This document shows, one piece after another, positions 21,331-31,513 of a stretch of DNA of 64,000 nt. The translations under genes and the position numbers were made by a program. The notes under the pieces are model-generated. The model was not told the origin of the DNA. It searched no databases and worked only from the letters and a program-made list of their open reading frames with translations. Every line of letters begins with the position of its first letter. Position 1 is the stretch's first letter. This DNA comes from Asparagopsis taxiformis (Eukaryota > Rhodophyta > Florideophyceae > Bonnemaisoniales > Bonnemaisoniaceae), in contig JALQPE010002715.1 in NCBI GenBank assembly GCA_030407315.1, positions 1-64,000 on the forward strand, written 5' to 3'.

Positions 21331-21435
21331 GATGGCTCACACTTGATTGCTTTCAATCTTCCAACAAATCTTTTCACGGCCGTGGTTCCTAACAGTTGCT
21401 CACTTCAGAAGCAAATGTGCGTTCAGATATATATC

Positions 21436-21850
21436 TGTAGCAGAACTTTGGTAAAAGACTCGGGAAATGAAGGCCGGAGACTGGTGCAAGTTCTCACGAT
21501 GCAGATTAGGATCCGCGCTGGTTAGAACCAGAGTTTATTTTGTAGACAAGCCTATGGGCTGTTCCACTGTTCTTGGGTTGACGCTTATCACGCGTCCGCT
21601 TCGATAGATCGATGCGTATCGATGATTATGATCAGTCGATGTTGTTCCTCTGCTCTCTCCTCTTCCTGATTCTTCAGGAGAGATCTATCTTAAATGCTAC
21701 TCTATGTTATTCATCTAAATGGTTGTGAACCACTCATTCACTGCTAGTGAATGTTACTACGCATATGTACGTTACATAGTAGCTTGAAGTTGAAATAATT
21801 TCACATCTGATATTTTCATCAGCTTGTAGTTTCAGCTGCAAATGTCTACA
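21436..21850 (-). repeat. 5' LTR of Ty3 element 1
   Basis: 415 bp. Carries the promoter side of the element in minus orientation and is followed on the right by the target duplicate CGCT. Confidence 0.95.
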
Positions 21851-21943
21851 CGCTACGACAAGTCAACAACAAGACTTCTATCTATGCAAGACATGCTCCA
21901 ACGCCTCCTACCGCTTCACCGCTTGCCCAGGGAGCGGAGACGT

Positions 21944-22391
21944 GTTGGGATATTCATATCCCTCATCTCCTCCCTGGCTAATCGGCTCCGCTCCGGTGGG
22001 ATATCCATATAGCCAGGTGACATGCCAACTCTAGTGTCAGCGCAGGCACAACATATTTTACAGTCTAACACCCTTTACAGGCAGGCGCGCGCTTCGCGCG
22101 CGTGAATCCGAAGCACCGAAATTCTGTTTGCCAGAGCAGGCAGGTCTTAGCTCGCAATCCACCCATAATTCTCATTCCAAAATACCTATACACCCTTACA
22201 TACTATGGGTAGTGTAGCATGTCCTCGTAATTACCGTATTCGCAAATCTACCTGGGCTTAGATACGCTTTTACAGGACCGAATTATAGTGTCGCAATTGC
22301 AGACAGAGCACCCTGTGCATACACTATTCTCCATCTACATCACTATGCACTACTGAAATGGCTATGTGAAGCGGTTGCTTGGCAAGTTGCA
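21944..22391 (+). repeat. Dispersed repeat X, contiguous copy
   Basis: The first half (about 21944-22070, 'gttgggatat..tccctcatctcctccctgg' to 'gcgcaggcacaaca') is found inverted at 46618-46745. The second half (about 22085-22391, 'gcaccgaaattctg..ccagagcaggcagg' to 'gcggttgct') is found inverted at about 43850-44140. Between the halves here are only about 15 bases, next to a 7-bp GC hairpin (22086-22102). Non-coding, no terminal repeats seen. Confidence 0.7.
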
Positions 22392-22740
22392 CAGGTAGAT
22401 CTGACCAGAACAACTTTGTTCTTTCGTTGTTTCGATGTTTGTTGTTGTCCACTTTAGTGTGGACTGATTGCTCATATTTCCATTGAGCCGGAATGATACA
22501 TGTCGTTAAAGGGATGACAATGCCAAAGGTGGAGCATTCAATTATAGCGTGTCGATTAATGCGTCAATGATCTGTGGGCGTGCATGAGGGCAGCATATTT
22601 CTTTCTGTTACACATTTCGAAAGAGCCGCCTCACAGTTCATGGTATGCATACGATGACAACTCGTATTTTACTTCATCGATGCCGACAATCATAGACAAA
22701 GGTGCATTAGAGGGGCGGCTGCTTGTGCCTCCATCCATAG
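22392..22740. other. Upstream region of the second VWA gene
   Basis: No reading frame of note. The region leads into the TATA box. Confidence 0.4.
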
Positions 22741-22748
22741 TATAAATA
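22741..22748 (+). promoter_or_regulatory. TATA box of the second VWA gene
   Basis: TATAAATA lies 83 bases before the ATG at 22831, a normal distance for a short 5' leader. The leader is rich in 'ctcatctttctcactac'-type pyrimidines. Confidence 0.6.
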
Positions 22749-23832
22749 CCGCTGCAGAGTTGAGTATTCTACGGCCTGGCTCATCTCACAATTTACTCAT
22801 CTTTCTCACTACAACGAATCAATTCGAATCATGAAGTTCGTGCTTACCCTCTTCGCTCTGCTGACTGTTCTGAGTCAGGAAAGTGTTGCACAACCAGGTG
22901 CAACGGCGTTTGTCCGGTGCCCGAATGAGTGCGGCACCCTCGAAGAAGCCCTAGGCAGATGTGCTAGGTTTGTCAGTTTCGGTTGTACACTCGTTCCTTG
23001 CGCCAGTGGGCAATTTAGATGTGACCGAGTGGGCACGCCTCCTGCACCCGTCGTAATGCCAGGAGAGCCTATCGCATTTACTGAAGCTTCCATTTTCGAG
23101 AGTTTCGATTTCATGATTGACTTCTCAGTAAGACCAGTCCAATCTGATCTTTACTTGCTTAGTGATGCTACTGGCTCAATCGAGTTTGCGATCGAATCCA
23201 TCAGAGATGGTTTCAATGATATTGTGAACGAGTTCAGTGACGGCACAAATGCTGCGTTCGGAGTCGGCTTCTATCGTGACGAAACGTCTCCAGGAACTGA
23301 TAACGGATTCGTCAATCTTCAATCTATCACCACGAATATTCCAGCGGCGACGTCGGCAATCAATTCACTTGATGCCACGGGTGGTTTAGACCTACCAGAG
23401 GCAAACCTTGTGGCGTTGCATCGTTTGGCTACAGATGATTCCATTGGGTGGAGGCCTAATGCTAGACGAATTGTATTATACTTTGGAGATGCGCCAGGCC
23501 ATGAACCAACCTGTGACGGTGGAGTCACTCTGACCCGGGATATTGTCATTGACGAGTTGAAGGCACAGAATATCACAGTCGTTGCTGTTTCGTTTACAGA
23601 TCTGGGTGCACCGGGTTTGAACGGTGCTACAACAAGATTCGGAACATGTTCATCTGGACCAGATGGCCTCCGCAACCAAGCGGACGATATTGTGAGTGAG
23701 ACTGGTGGTGGAGCAGTTATTCCGGGTATGAATCGGTCGTTGGCTGTTGAAGAAGTTATGGAAGCTCTTCGCAACATCCCTCGCACTTTTGATCTGGATA
23801 CCAGTGATTGTGATGAGTTTTTCAGTATCGTT

Positions 23833-24316
23833 TGTAGACATTCGAGCACTTCAAGCACTGTGGAAATGTCTTGGTACAGCTCAGCTGAAAATCAAGCTGA
23901 CATTATCTTCAAGCTGAAACGTTCAATAACATGAACGTTGAAATAATTAAGTAATTGAACAAATTAGGACGTTCATACATTAATGGCTCACATTAACTGT
24001 GAACCACAGAGTAACACACGACAAGGATGAACAGCTAGATTACAAAATAGTATATTAGATAGAGAATGCTGAAGGTTGCAAGAGGGAGCAAGAGCAATCA
24101 TCAGCGATCATCAGAGATCATCAGAACAATCTCATCAAAGAGAGAGCAATAGCTCTTGCAACCTGAAGCAAGTGATAACTTGCCAAGATACAAGTCCATA
24201 ACTTGTATACACATTAAACCTGCTGGTGATAACCAGTCTACATTCACCTGGTATTATCGCTGCCACATTCAATCAACGCCCAACGATTTGACTGGATATC
24301 TCTGAGACAGTCTACA
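23833..24316 (+). repeat. 5' LTR of Ty3 element 2
   Basis: 484 bp, contains repeated 'agatcatcag' near 24105-24125 and an inverted pair around 'aggttgcaag..cttgcaacct'. Confidence 0.95.
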
Positions 24317-24369
24317 GATATATATCTTTCAAGCCGGCCGGAGAAAGTCCAGGAAGATTCTTTGAGCGG

Positions 24370-27300
24370 ATGGATAGGATCATGCAGAACACGGTACCAG
24401 AAGGTGGAACCAATCATTCAGGGCAAAGCAAATTGTGTCCACCACCCATGTTTGAGACAATATCTCACCCCATATTGGACACAGTCGATCCATGTGATGC
24501 AGTGAAATTCGTACGGGAACGTGATCGATATGAAATGCTTATAGCTCAAAAGAAGAAAGAAGGGCATTCAATAACTGCTGCTTCTTACCGTGTATCAGTT
24601 GACCCTACTGTGTTGTCATCGATGCACGAGTTTGGATTTTTCGACTCTATTGCTCCGGGAGTTGATCTACGATACATTACGGAAGACAACATCAAGAAAT
24701 GTATCGATTCACTGGCCGTATCTCAACTATCTAAAACTGTTGACTCTAATGCCATCAACAGAGCAGTCATGTCAGTCAGAATGAACATGAACATCAGAGG
24801 TGCGAGACCAAGAGTATACCAGCTCGCAGTGGATTTCACTAGAAAACTTGAAGACATTGGATACGGTACTTTCAAGACACAGAATACCACCATGGCAACC
24901 AAACTGTTTGCACAACGCCTACACCCCAGAGCGTTGCGACTGCAGATACAGAATGACTTCGAATATATTCCAAGTCTAAAAACGTCATGGAAGGAATTTC
25001 TTCGCCACGTTGCAGAACAAGCTGAAATTATAGAGCGAGGACAAGAATGTGTCTCTAGACACAACAACCCAGAAAACACAGACACGAGACATAATCGTGC
25101 AAGCCGAGAACGAACTAAAACGGCACGCGGAAGTCGAAACAACGATCGTGCAACCAAGGAACTTCCCAAATGCATTAACCCTTCATGCTCAATGCGTCAC
25201 TATTTAAGGAATTGCAAAAACACTCCAGAGAGTGACAAGGGACGAATGATGCGTGAATGGAGAGAAAGCAGACGGAAGGATACAAGCACTAATAGACAAC
25301 CAATGACTCGACACATCAGGAAATCGCCGGAAGAGGATGAATACATGATAGAAACCGTATTCGCCGACGATGAGAAAAGGTTGGCATGTGCTGACATCGG
25401 GAGTTGTATAAACCTAATGCCTCCTGACCTATTCACTAAGCTATTAGAGAATGGAGCACATATGCAAGTGGATCGTTTTCATTCAAACATGAAGTTTGAA
25501 ATGGCCGTTAGTGAAGATGTTGACGGAAGAAAGGTATTTGTCGAATGCGACCGCAGAGCCGTACTAGACATCCGAATGAATGTCAGACACGCCTCTTCAC
25601 TTACCATCAGGAACGTACCATGGTACGTTGCAACTCGTAGTGCAAGTGACCCTCTAATTGGCCGGGATCTACTCAAAGCATTGGGACTTGATGCCCATCT
25701 AATACTGGCCGCTGCATGTGACAAATTTGGCGGACAAGTAGATGCAGAACAATTGGTGCCTAGGAAAGTCTTTCCAAACGGCAGCATTGCACGACTACTA
25801 TCTGAGAATGGAGTCTATCATATAGATCATGGGGAGATGGAAGACAATTTCGAAGACGACTCAATCTTTCTAGAGATTGGAAGAGACAAGGAAGAAGATG
25901 TGAGAAGCGCGTTTGATACTATGATTGAGAAATCAGAATCGAACGAAATGACCACAAAAGGTATCTCACGAATGCGAAGTATACTCGATGACTATCGAGA
26001 CGTTTTCCGAATTCGCTTAGGAAACGACCCTCCAGCGAAAGTAGACCCAATGAAAGTTGCCATCAAGCCGAAGACAAATGCTGTAATAACCAAGGTTCGC
26101 CGATACAGCCCGGAACAGAGAGAATACTTGAAAAAATTTCTAAAACGTGCACATGAATATGGATATATCATGGAAAACAAGAACGCTACTTGGGCAGCAG
26201 CTCCGCTGCTTGTACCCAAACCAAAGTCGAAGAAATTTCGTATTACTTTCGACTACAGACCTGTAAACGCCGCCACAATTCCAGTTGGATGGCCGATGCC
26301 ACACATCGAGAGTGAATGCACAGACTTTGTTGGCAGTCAGTGTTTTGCATCTCTGGATTTCTGTTCTGGATACTGGCAATTACCGCTAGATGCAGACAGC
26401 CAGGATGCATTTAGTTTTATCACTCCCGACGGTATATGGAAACCGACACGAACCCCACAAGGTGCAAAGAACTCAGCTTGCAACTTCCAATCACGAGTTG
26501 AGCCATGCTTTGTTGAAATACGAGACAATGTCAAAGCATGGCAGGATGACTTTATAATTCACCATAAGAATGAGCAAGGACTCATGGACGTACTGGAGAA
26601 GTTTCTACACATATGTAGGGACAGGAACCTCAAGGTATCAGCAACCAAATCGACCTTATTCACCACTTCAGTAAGGTGGTGCGGCCGAATCATAGACAAA
26701 GATGGAATGCACTTTGACCCCAATAATCTGAGTGGTCTTAAAGAAATATCCCAACCGCAAACGGCAGGGGAATTGTCACAATACATACACTGCTTACAGT
26801 GGATGTCGCAAGCTATACCAGACTTCGCTAATCGCATCAGTGATCTGCGAAAGGTGTTGGAAGAAGCCTACAAAAAAGCTGGAAAGAGGACGAAGCGATC
26901 TATTGCAAATATGCCACTCTCTAGCCTGTCTTGGGGGCAGCAGCATGAAATTGCATTCACACAACTACAAGACAGCCTAAAGAATTCTGTCAAACTTGTC
27001 CATCAAGAACCGGACAAACCAAAATGCATATACACCGATGCATCAGACAGTCACTGGGCTGCAGTCGTCACTCAATGTGATAATGACGAATTACAAAAAA
27101 CCGTGGAAACACAGCAACATAAACCACTAGCATTTCTAAGTGCAGCCTTTAAAGACAGTGAAACTCACTGGTCCACGTATGAGAAAGAAGGATATGCCAT
27201 ATATCAAGTATTCAAGAGACTTGATTACCTTCTATTTGGAAACAAATGCACTCATGTGTATACTGACCATAGAAACTTGCTATTTGTATACAACCCACTC

Positions 27301-29046
27301 AGCATGGAACCTTCTATAGGAAGACATGTTGTCAACAAGGTGCAGCGCTGGGCGTTGTATCTTTCACGATTTCAATATACTATTGAACATGTGCCGGGAC
27401 ATTCGAATGTCATGGCTGACATCATGACACGCTGGTTTGCCGGATATCGCAACAAAAACGTGTCTTCGAAAATCAAGGCAGTCAAGCAAACGAACGATGC
27501 GCATAGTGACATCGTGGACTCACCATTATCAGATGACTTTGTATGGCCAACTGCCGAAACTATAAGACATTCCCAACAGAGACACATAGCAGAAATGCCA
27601 CCTGCTGCGGAGTGTAACGGAAAAGAGATGGTAACCATATCAAAGAAGATATGGATACCACAGATGGACATAGAGCTTCAGATGAAGCTACTAGTAATAT
27701 CGCATTGTGGATACAATGGACATCGAGGTATAAGCTCTACCCTAAGCATACTATCTGAACAATATCATTGGAAAACAATGAAGGACGATTGCACCATGTT
27801 CGTCAAGTCATGCATACATTGCATCATGTCTCTGAGCGGTGATCGCGTACCACGACCACTAGGCAATAGAGACATTGCCACAAGACCAAATCAAGTGTTA
27901 CACTTCGACTACCTATACATGGGGCGAGGTATTGAAGGACAACGATACGTATTGATTCTTAGGGATGGATTTTCATGCTACACATGGCTATGTACTGCAA
28001 AGAAAGCCGATGCAGAGACAGCCACGATTCATATATCTAAGTGGATAAGTATATTCACATGTATGGACATATGGGTATCAGACCAGGGATCTCATTTCAA
28101 GAACAGTGTAATGAGTCAGTTGGCTAAGAGTCAACATATCAGACATCAGTTTACAACTGCGTACTGTCCTTGGAGTAACGGTGCGGTAGAGAGATGCTGT
28201 CGAGAAGTCTTACGAGCTACAACTGCGCTACTATCTGAACTACATCTTGCACCACAGGACTGGCCTACAGTGCTACCATTGGTTCAGAAAATTATTAATG
28301 AATCCCCCATACCAAGGTTTGGAAAAAGGGAGGACGGAATATTCAGATCACCACTCGAAGTAATGACTGGTATAAAACCTTCGAGAATAACCCCATTCAA
28401 CCACATGAAAGAAGTTTCTTTCACAACTCCGATCACATTCAATGCATGCCAGAAGATAATTGAGATCGAACGATTACAGAAGTCGCTTGATGCAATGCAT
28501 TCTATCATTACAAAACATATATCAAGTAACAGGAAACGACAAATCAGAGCTCACAATGAGCGAACAAACATTGTGAAGCCATCATATGAGAAAGGAGATT
28601 TCGTACTTGTGCGTAAAGCACAGGATCGAGGTCACAAGTTGACATTTAAATGGCAAGGACCAAAACGCATTACTAGAGTAATGAACCATTTGGTTTATGA
28701 AGTCACAAGTCTGATTGATAATCAGACAGAACGAGTACATGCATCGAGGATCGTTTTGTATAGAAGTGACATGGACGGAAGAGAAGCATCTCAACAACTC
28801 ATTTCTCATGCAAGACACAGTGAAGAGCAGTATGAAGAGATCAAATGCCTCAAGGGCATACGGAAGGATGGAAATACATTCCAAATTAGAGTGGAATGGG
28901 AAGGGCTGCCAGATATGTGTGATAACACATGGGAGCCCATAACTAATCTAAGCGAAGATGTGCCTGACATGCTGAAGGAATATCTTTCCAATGAAGGCAG
29001 CAGAATTTCCAAGCAGGCAATGAAGCATATAACAGTACCCAAATGA
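24370..29046 (+). CDS. Ty3/gypsy Gag-Pol polyprotein with chromodomain
   Basis: 1,558 codons, one frame, start ATG 24370. Same order as element 1 and clearly the same family: capsid-like region, zinc knuckle CINPSCSMRHYLRNC, protease CADIGSCINLM, RT with FASLDFCSGYWQLPL and WQDDF, RNase H (CIYTDASDSHWAAV, VYTDHRNL), integrase finger (HCGYNGH..C..C), core (HFDYLYMGRG, VSDQGSHFKN, SNGAVERCCRE). The tail ends in a full chromodomain (EIKCLKGIRKDG..VEWEGLP..NTWEPITNL), which in this class can steer integration to histone-marked chromatin. With intact frame and identical LTRs the copy may be active. The chromodomain did not keep it out of a gene. Confidence 0.95.
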   Translation: MDRIMQNTVPEGGTNHSGQSKLCPPPMFETISHPILDTVDPCDAVKFVRERDRYEMLIAQKKKEGHSITAASYRVSVDPTVLSSMHEFGFFDSIAPGVDLRYITEDNIKKCIDSLAVSQLSKTVDSNAINRAVMSVRMNMNIRGARPRVYQLAVDFTRKLEDIGYGTFKTQNTTMATKLFAQRLHPRALRLQIQNDFEYIPSLKTSWKEFLRHVAEQAEIIERGQECVSRHNNPENTDTRHNRASRERTKTARGSRNNDRATKELPKCINPSCSMRHYLRNCKNTPESDKGRMMREWRESRRKDTSTNRQPMTRHIRKSPEEDEYMIETVFADDEKRLACADIGSCINLMPPDLFTKLLENGAHMQVDRFHSNMKFEMAVSEDVDGRKVFVECDRRAVLDIRMNVRHASSLTIRNVPWYVATRSASDPLIGRDLLKALGLDAHLILAAACDKFGGQVDAEQLVPRKVFPNGSIARLLSENGVYHIDHGEMEDNFEDDSIFLEIGRDKEEDVRSAFDTMIEKSESNEMTTKGISRMRSILDDYRDVFRIRLGNDPPAKVDPMKVAIKPKTNAVITKVRRYSPEQREYLKKFLKRAHEYGYIMENKNATWAAAPLLVPKPKSKKFRITFDYRPVNAATIPVGWPMPHIESECTDFVGSQCFASLDFCSGYWQLPLDADSQDAFSFITPDGIWKPTRTPQGAKNSACNFQSRVEPCFVEIRDNVKAWQDDFIIHHKNEQGLMDVLEKFLHICRDRNLKVSATKSTLFTTSVRWCGRIIDKDGMHFDPNNLSGLKEISQPQTAGELSQYIHCLQWMSQAIPDFANRISDLRKVLEEAYKKAGKRTKRSIANMPLSSLSWGQQHEIAFTQLQDSLKNSVKLVHQEPDKPKCIYTDASDSHWAAVVTQCDNDELQKTVETQQHKPLAFLSAAFKDSETHWSTYEKEGYAIYQVFKRLDYLLFGNKCTHVYTDHRNLLFVYNPLSMEPSIGRHVVNKVQRWALYLSRFQYTIEHVPGHSNVMADIMTRWFAGYRNKNVSSKIKAVKQTNDAHSDIVDSPLSDDFVWPTAETIRHSQQRHIAEMPPAAECNGKEMVTISKKIWIPQMDIELQMKLLVISHCGYNGHRGISSTLSILSEQYHWKTMKDDCTMFVKSCIHCIMSLSGDRVPRPLGNRDIATRPNQVLHFDYLYMGRGIEGQRYVLILRDGFSCYTWLCTAKKADAETATIHISKWISIFTCMDIWVSDQGSHFKNSVMSQLAKSQHIRHQFTTAYCPWSNGAVERCCREVLRATTALLSELHLAPQDWPTVLPLVQKIINESPIPRFGKREDGIFRSPLEVMTGIKPSRITPFNHMKEVSFTTPITFNACQKIIEIERLQKSLDAMHSIITKHISSNRKRQIRAHNERTNIVKPSYEKGDFVLVRKAQDRGHKLTFKWQGPKRITRVMNHLVYEVTSLIDNQTERVHASRIVLYRSDMDGREASQQLISHARHSEEQYEEIKCLKGIRKDGNTFQIRVEWEGLPDMCDNTWEPITNLSEDVPDMLKEYLSNEGSRISKQAMKHITVPK

Positions 29047-29083
29047 CTATTTGAATGTTCTATCACAATAGAACATGGGGCAG

Positions 29084-29567
29084 TGTAGACATTCGAGCAC
29101 TTCAAGCACTGTGGAAATGTCTTGGTACAGCTCAGCTGAAAATCAAGCTGACATTATCTTCAAGCTGAAACGTTCAATAACATGAACGTTGAAATAATTA
29201 AGTAATTGAACAAATTAGGACGTTCATACATTAATGGCTCACATTAACTGTGAACCACAGAGTAACACACGACAAGGATGAACAGCTAGATTACAAAATA
29301 GTATATTAGATAGAGAATGCTGAAGGTTGCAAGAGGGAGCAAGAGCAATCATCAGCGATCATCAGAGATCATCAGAACAATCTCATCAAAGAGAGAGCAA
29401 TAGCTCTTGCAACCTGAAGCAAGTGATAACTTGCCAAGATACAAGTCCATAACTTGTATACACATTAAACCTGCTGGTGATAACCAGTCTACATTCACCT
29501 GGTATTATCGCTGCCACATTCAATCAACGCCCAACGATTTGACTGGATATCTCTGAGACAGTCTACA
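29084..29567 (+). repeat. 3' LTR of Ty3 element 2
   Basis: 484 bp, no difference from 23833-24316 found by eye. Confidence 0.95.
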
Positions 29568-29769
29568 CGTTTCAAATCCAACTCTTCCAGTAACGGTTAA
29601 TGTCGGTGACCGGACAACAGTTGACCAGATATTGACACTGAACAACGTATGTGATCTTCCAGGAGTTAATACGGATGACTTCAGTTGCAATTTGAAGTAC
29701 ACTGAGACCGGAGCTGAATTACCGGAGACTCCTGTGCGCTTCATAAACATTATGGGGTGTGAAGGCTAA

Positions 29770-30931
29770 TAGAGTATATCAGATAGGGTATTAGATTAAG
29801 AAATTGGTCTGTTTCTTGCGATACAGCTATTTGGAATGTTGCTTGCTGCAAGTAAAGGATGTTGAATTGAAGAATCAGGGTTTTCTGTGTGAATCGCAGA
29901 AATGGTAGACGACTCTTGCATCACTGAAGATACAGGCATTGTATGAGTGGACAAGGCACGGGATGAATTTCAAAACGAGAACTGGGGGAGAGACGAGATT
30001 TTGTCTGAAGTACCGTCGCTGCTCAGCGAGGCGATGAATATGAATCATTTGGTATGACATAAATTGGTACGAGGAGACTTGCATAGACAAATATGCATCA
30101 CTGCACACTCTAGTATTGTTCACACGTGCGAGTTACTTGATTGAAACGACCATGTGCTTCTAAGCGTGATTGATTCTGTTGAAAGCATTTCGTGAGGATC
30201 AGGATAGAGAGTAAGGGTGACAGAGCATAGCGAGAATAGAAAGGCGCTCTCTTACGCTAACACAACTCGTGACTCGATGCCTGTAACATAACTAGAGTGC
30301 AATCCATGTAGCACAGCCTGTCATGTTGGACATTTTGAACTCTCGTTTACCGTGATTCGAGTATTTAGATGATGTGTAACACACGGATAACTACAAACAC
30401 TGGAGAAAGCTATTTCCCTTGCAATATGGTACAAGATTTGCTCTACAACCGCGGTCAGGGAAGGATCACGCGGAATCTATTAGCTGCATGTAATTGTAAT
30501 TGGCAATTGCAGGGTGAGAAGCGTGATGGATTCGCCGGCCCTCGGTAGGAAAGACACCTTACGCGAAAGGCTACTTGTGTCAGGATATCAACTCAGGACA
30601 GCTGTCACAATCTGCCAATCCGCCAGTGACAGAGCATAGAAAAGTATATGGAGACATACAGAAGGTAGTAAAGAAGAGGTAACGGACTACCGCTCTAGCA
30701 AATTGACAGCGATCCTGTTCAACAAAAAATTTGAATTAATTTAATATTTTGTACTTTACAAAATCTTCACATATTTGGCAGTTTTAACTCTCGTTCTTCC
30801 ACATCATTGCATGACGAATAACTTGATACACTATAACATCATACACTACACCAATAGGATACTTGAGCCTACGCCGACGGCATGAGATATAGTAAAACAA
30901 GCAAGGACACACAGTTCTCTTCACAGGTTTG
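29770..30931. other. Intergenic, no gene seen
   Basis: No supported frame. A short stretch at 30120-30240 resembles 15790-15900. Confidence 0.4.
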
Positions 30932-31127
30932 TGTGGGATTCGTGTTCGGTCACAAACGGTCGGGTTGGAATTCACGTGTTTTGCGGCACGTTACGAGAGT
31001 CGAGGCGAGGAGATGGTATTGGCTGCCGCAGTTTGCGTTGGACTGCAGCGTGTTTGTTCGATGACTTGGCAGATGCTCATAGGTGGCCTGGCCGGTGGAC
31101 TGTTCCGACGGCTCGTGTCTGTACAAC
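30932..31127 (+). pseudogene. 3' stub of a cysteine-rich secreted-protein gene
   Basis: Reading from 30932, GIRVRSQTVGLEFTCFAARY then ESRGEEMVLAAAVCVGL is the very end of the conserved C-terminal domain of the genes at 37473, 40747 and 44527. The usual stop (TAG/TAA after VGL) is replaced by CAG. The following 70 bases ('gatgacttggcagatg..ggacggctcgtgtctg'-like) match the 3' flank of the copy at 44460-44526, inverted. Everything upstream of residue ~590 is missing. The stub abuts the DIRS element. Confidence 0.8.
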
Positions 31128-31159
31128 TCCGATGTATTGTAATATTGTGAAATATCGGA
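31128..31159. repeat. 32-bp imperfect palindrome at DIRS 5' edge
   Basis: TCCGATgTaTTGT-AATATT-..AtATCGGA. It is present between the gene stub's 3' flank and the DIRS start. A close copy lies at the 3' edge of the short DIRS copy (43076-43107), but it is absent from the other DIRS ends. Possible recombination site for the tyrosine recombinase (inference). Confidence 0.5.
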
Positions 31160-31513
31160 TATAGGATTTCAAGGCACGAAGAAGATATTTTAACTTCAAA
31201 ACGATAGCTGAGGCACGGCTTGTTTTTCGCGCGTCAGATTTTCGACACTGCATACGCGTTTCAGATACAGTATGCAACCAAGATTATTAGAACGAAACTA
31301 TCCAAGTTGGATGCAATCAAAACGCATCATGCGGCGGGGGCGGCGGTGAACGTATGTGAAAAACGTGTGCGCCAACCCATGCGTCATTACCCTGCAGATC
31401 ACTGGCACGGGTTTTTGTATTGTCGAAGATACAAGCGCATTGCAAGAACGCAATTGCGTCCAAATCGCTCCTCAGGTATTGTTCTGCACCCCGGTTTCTA
31501 TTCAGTCTGCCTA

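Larger units (their letters stand above)
16200..21850 (-). mobile_element. Ty3/gypsy chromovirus element 1
   Basis: A complete LTR retrotransposon of 5,651 bp, read on the minus strand. Two 415-bp LTRs (16200-16614 and 21436-21850) differ at a single site seen by eye (A/G near 16352 and 21588). In element orientation the LTRs start TGTAGAC and end CTACA. A 4-bp target duplication CGCT lies at 16196-16199 and 21851-21854. Next to the 3' LTR is the polypurine tract acatggggcag, identical to that of element 2. Next to the 5' LTR is GATATATATCT rather than a TGG-starting tRNA-primed site. One polyprotein gene fills the inside. Confidence 0.95.
23833..29567 (+). mobile_element. Ty3/gypsy chromovirus element 2
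   Basis: A complete 5,735-bp element. The LTRs at 23833-24316 and 29084-29567 are 484 bp each and look identical base for base. Ends are TGTAGAC..GTCTACA, a 7-bp terminal inverted repeat. A 4-bp target duplication CGTT lies at 23829-23832 and 29568-29571. Polypurine tract acatggggcag lies before the 3' LTR. After the 5' LTR comes GATATATATCT, the same as in element 1 although the LTR bodies are unrelated. Inserted in the coding sequence of a VWA gene. Confidence 0.96.
22831..29769 (+). pseudogene. Secreted VWA-domain gene split by a Ty3 element
   Basis: Paralogue of the gene at 13922-15145. The 5' part (22831-23832) gives signal peptide MKFVLTLFALLTVLSQESVAQ, the Cys-rich head, a MIDAS strand DATGSIEF (closer to DxSxS than in the paralogue), GATGGLDLPEANLVALHRL-type second loop and FGDAPGHEP. 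At 23832 the frame is broken by a 5.7-kb retrotransposon. The LTR supplies an artificial end: the open frame runs on to 23934 in LTR sequence. The original 3' part resumes after the target duplicate at 29568-29769 and ends NIMGCEG-stop, aligned with the C-terminus of the paralogue (KIIGCRV). Apart from the insertion no stop or frameshift is seen, so the loss is recent. A truncated protein lacking the last ~65 residues may still be made. Confidence 0.9.

Noticed and set aside
22086..22102. Rho-independent terminator (7-bp GC stem with TTC loop)
   Set aside because: No T-run follows and the context is eukaryotic; it is a local hairpin within repeat X.
23833..23934. Natural C-terminus of the second VWA protein
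   Set aside because: These codons are inside the 5' LTR of the inserted Ty3 element; the true C-terminal codons are at 29568-29769.
31220..31513. N-terminal 98 residues of the DIRS Gag
   Set aside because: The same DNA is kept in short copies that have no Gag, so it is more likely leader or terminal sequence than coding.
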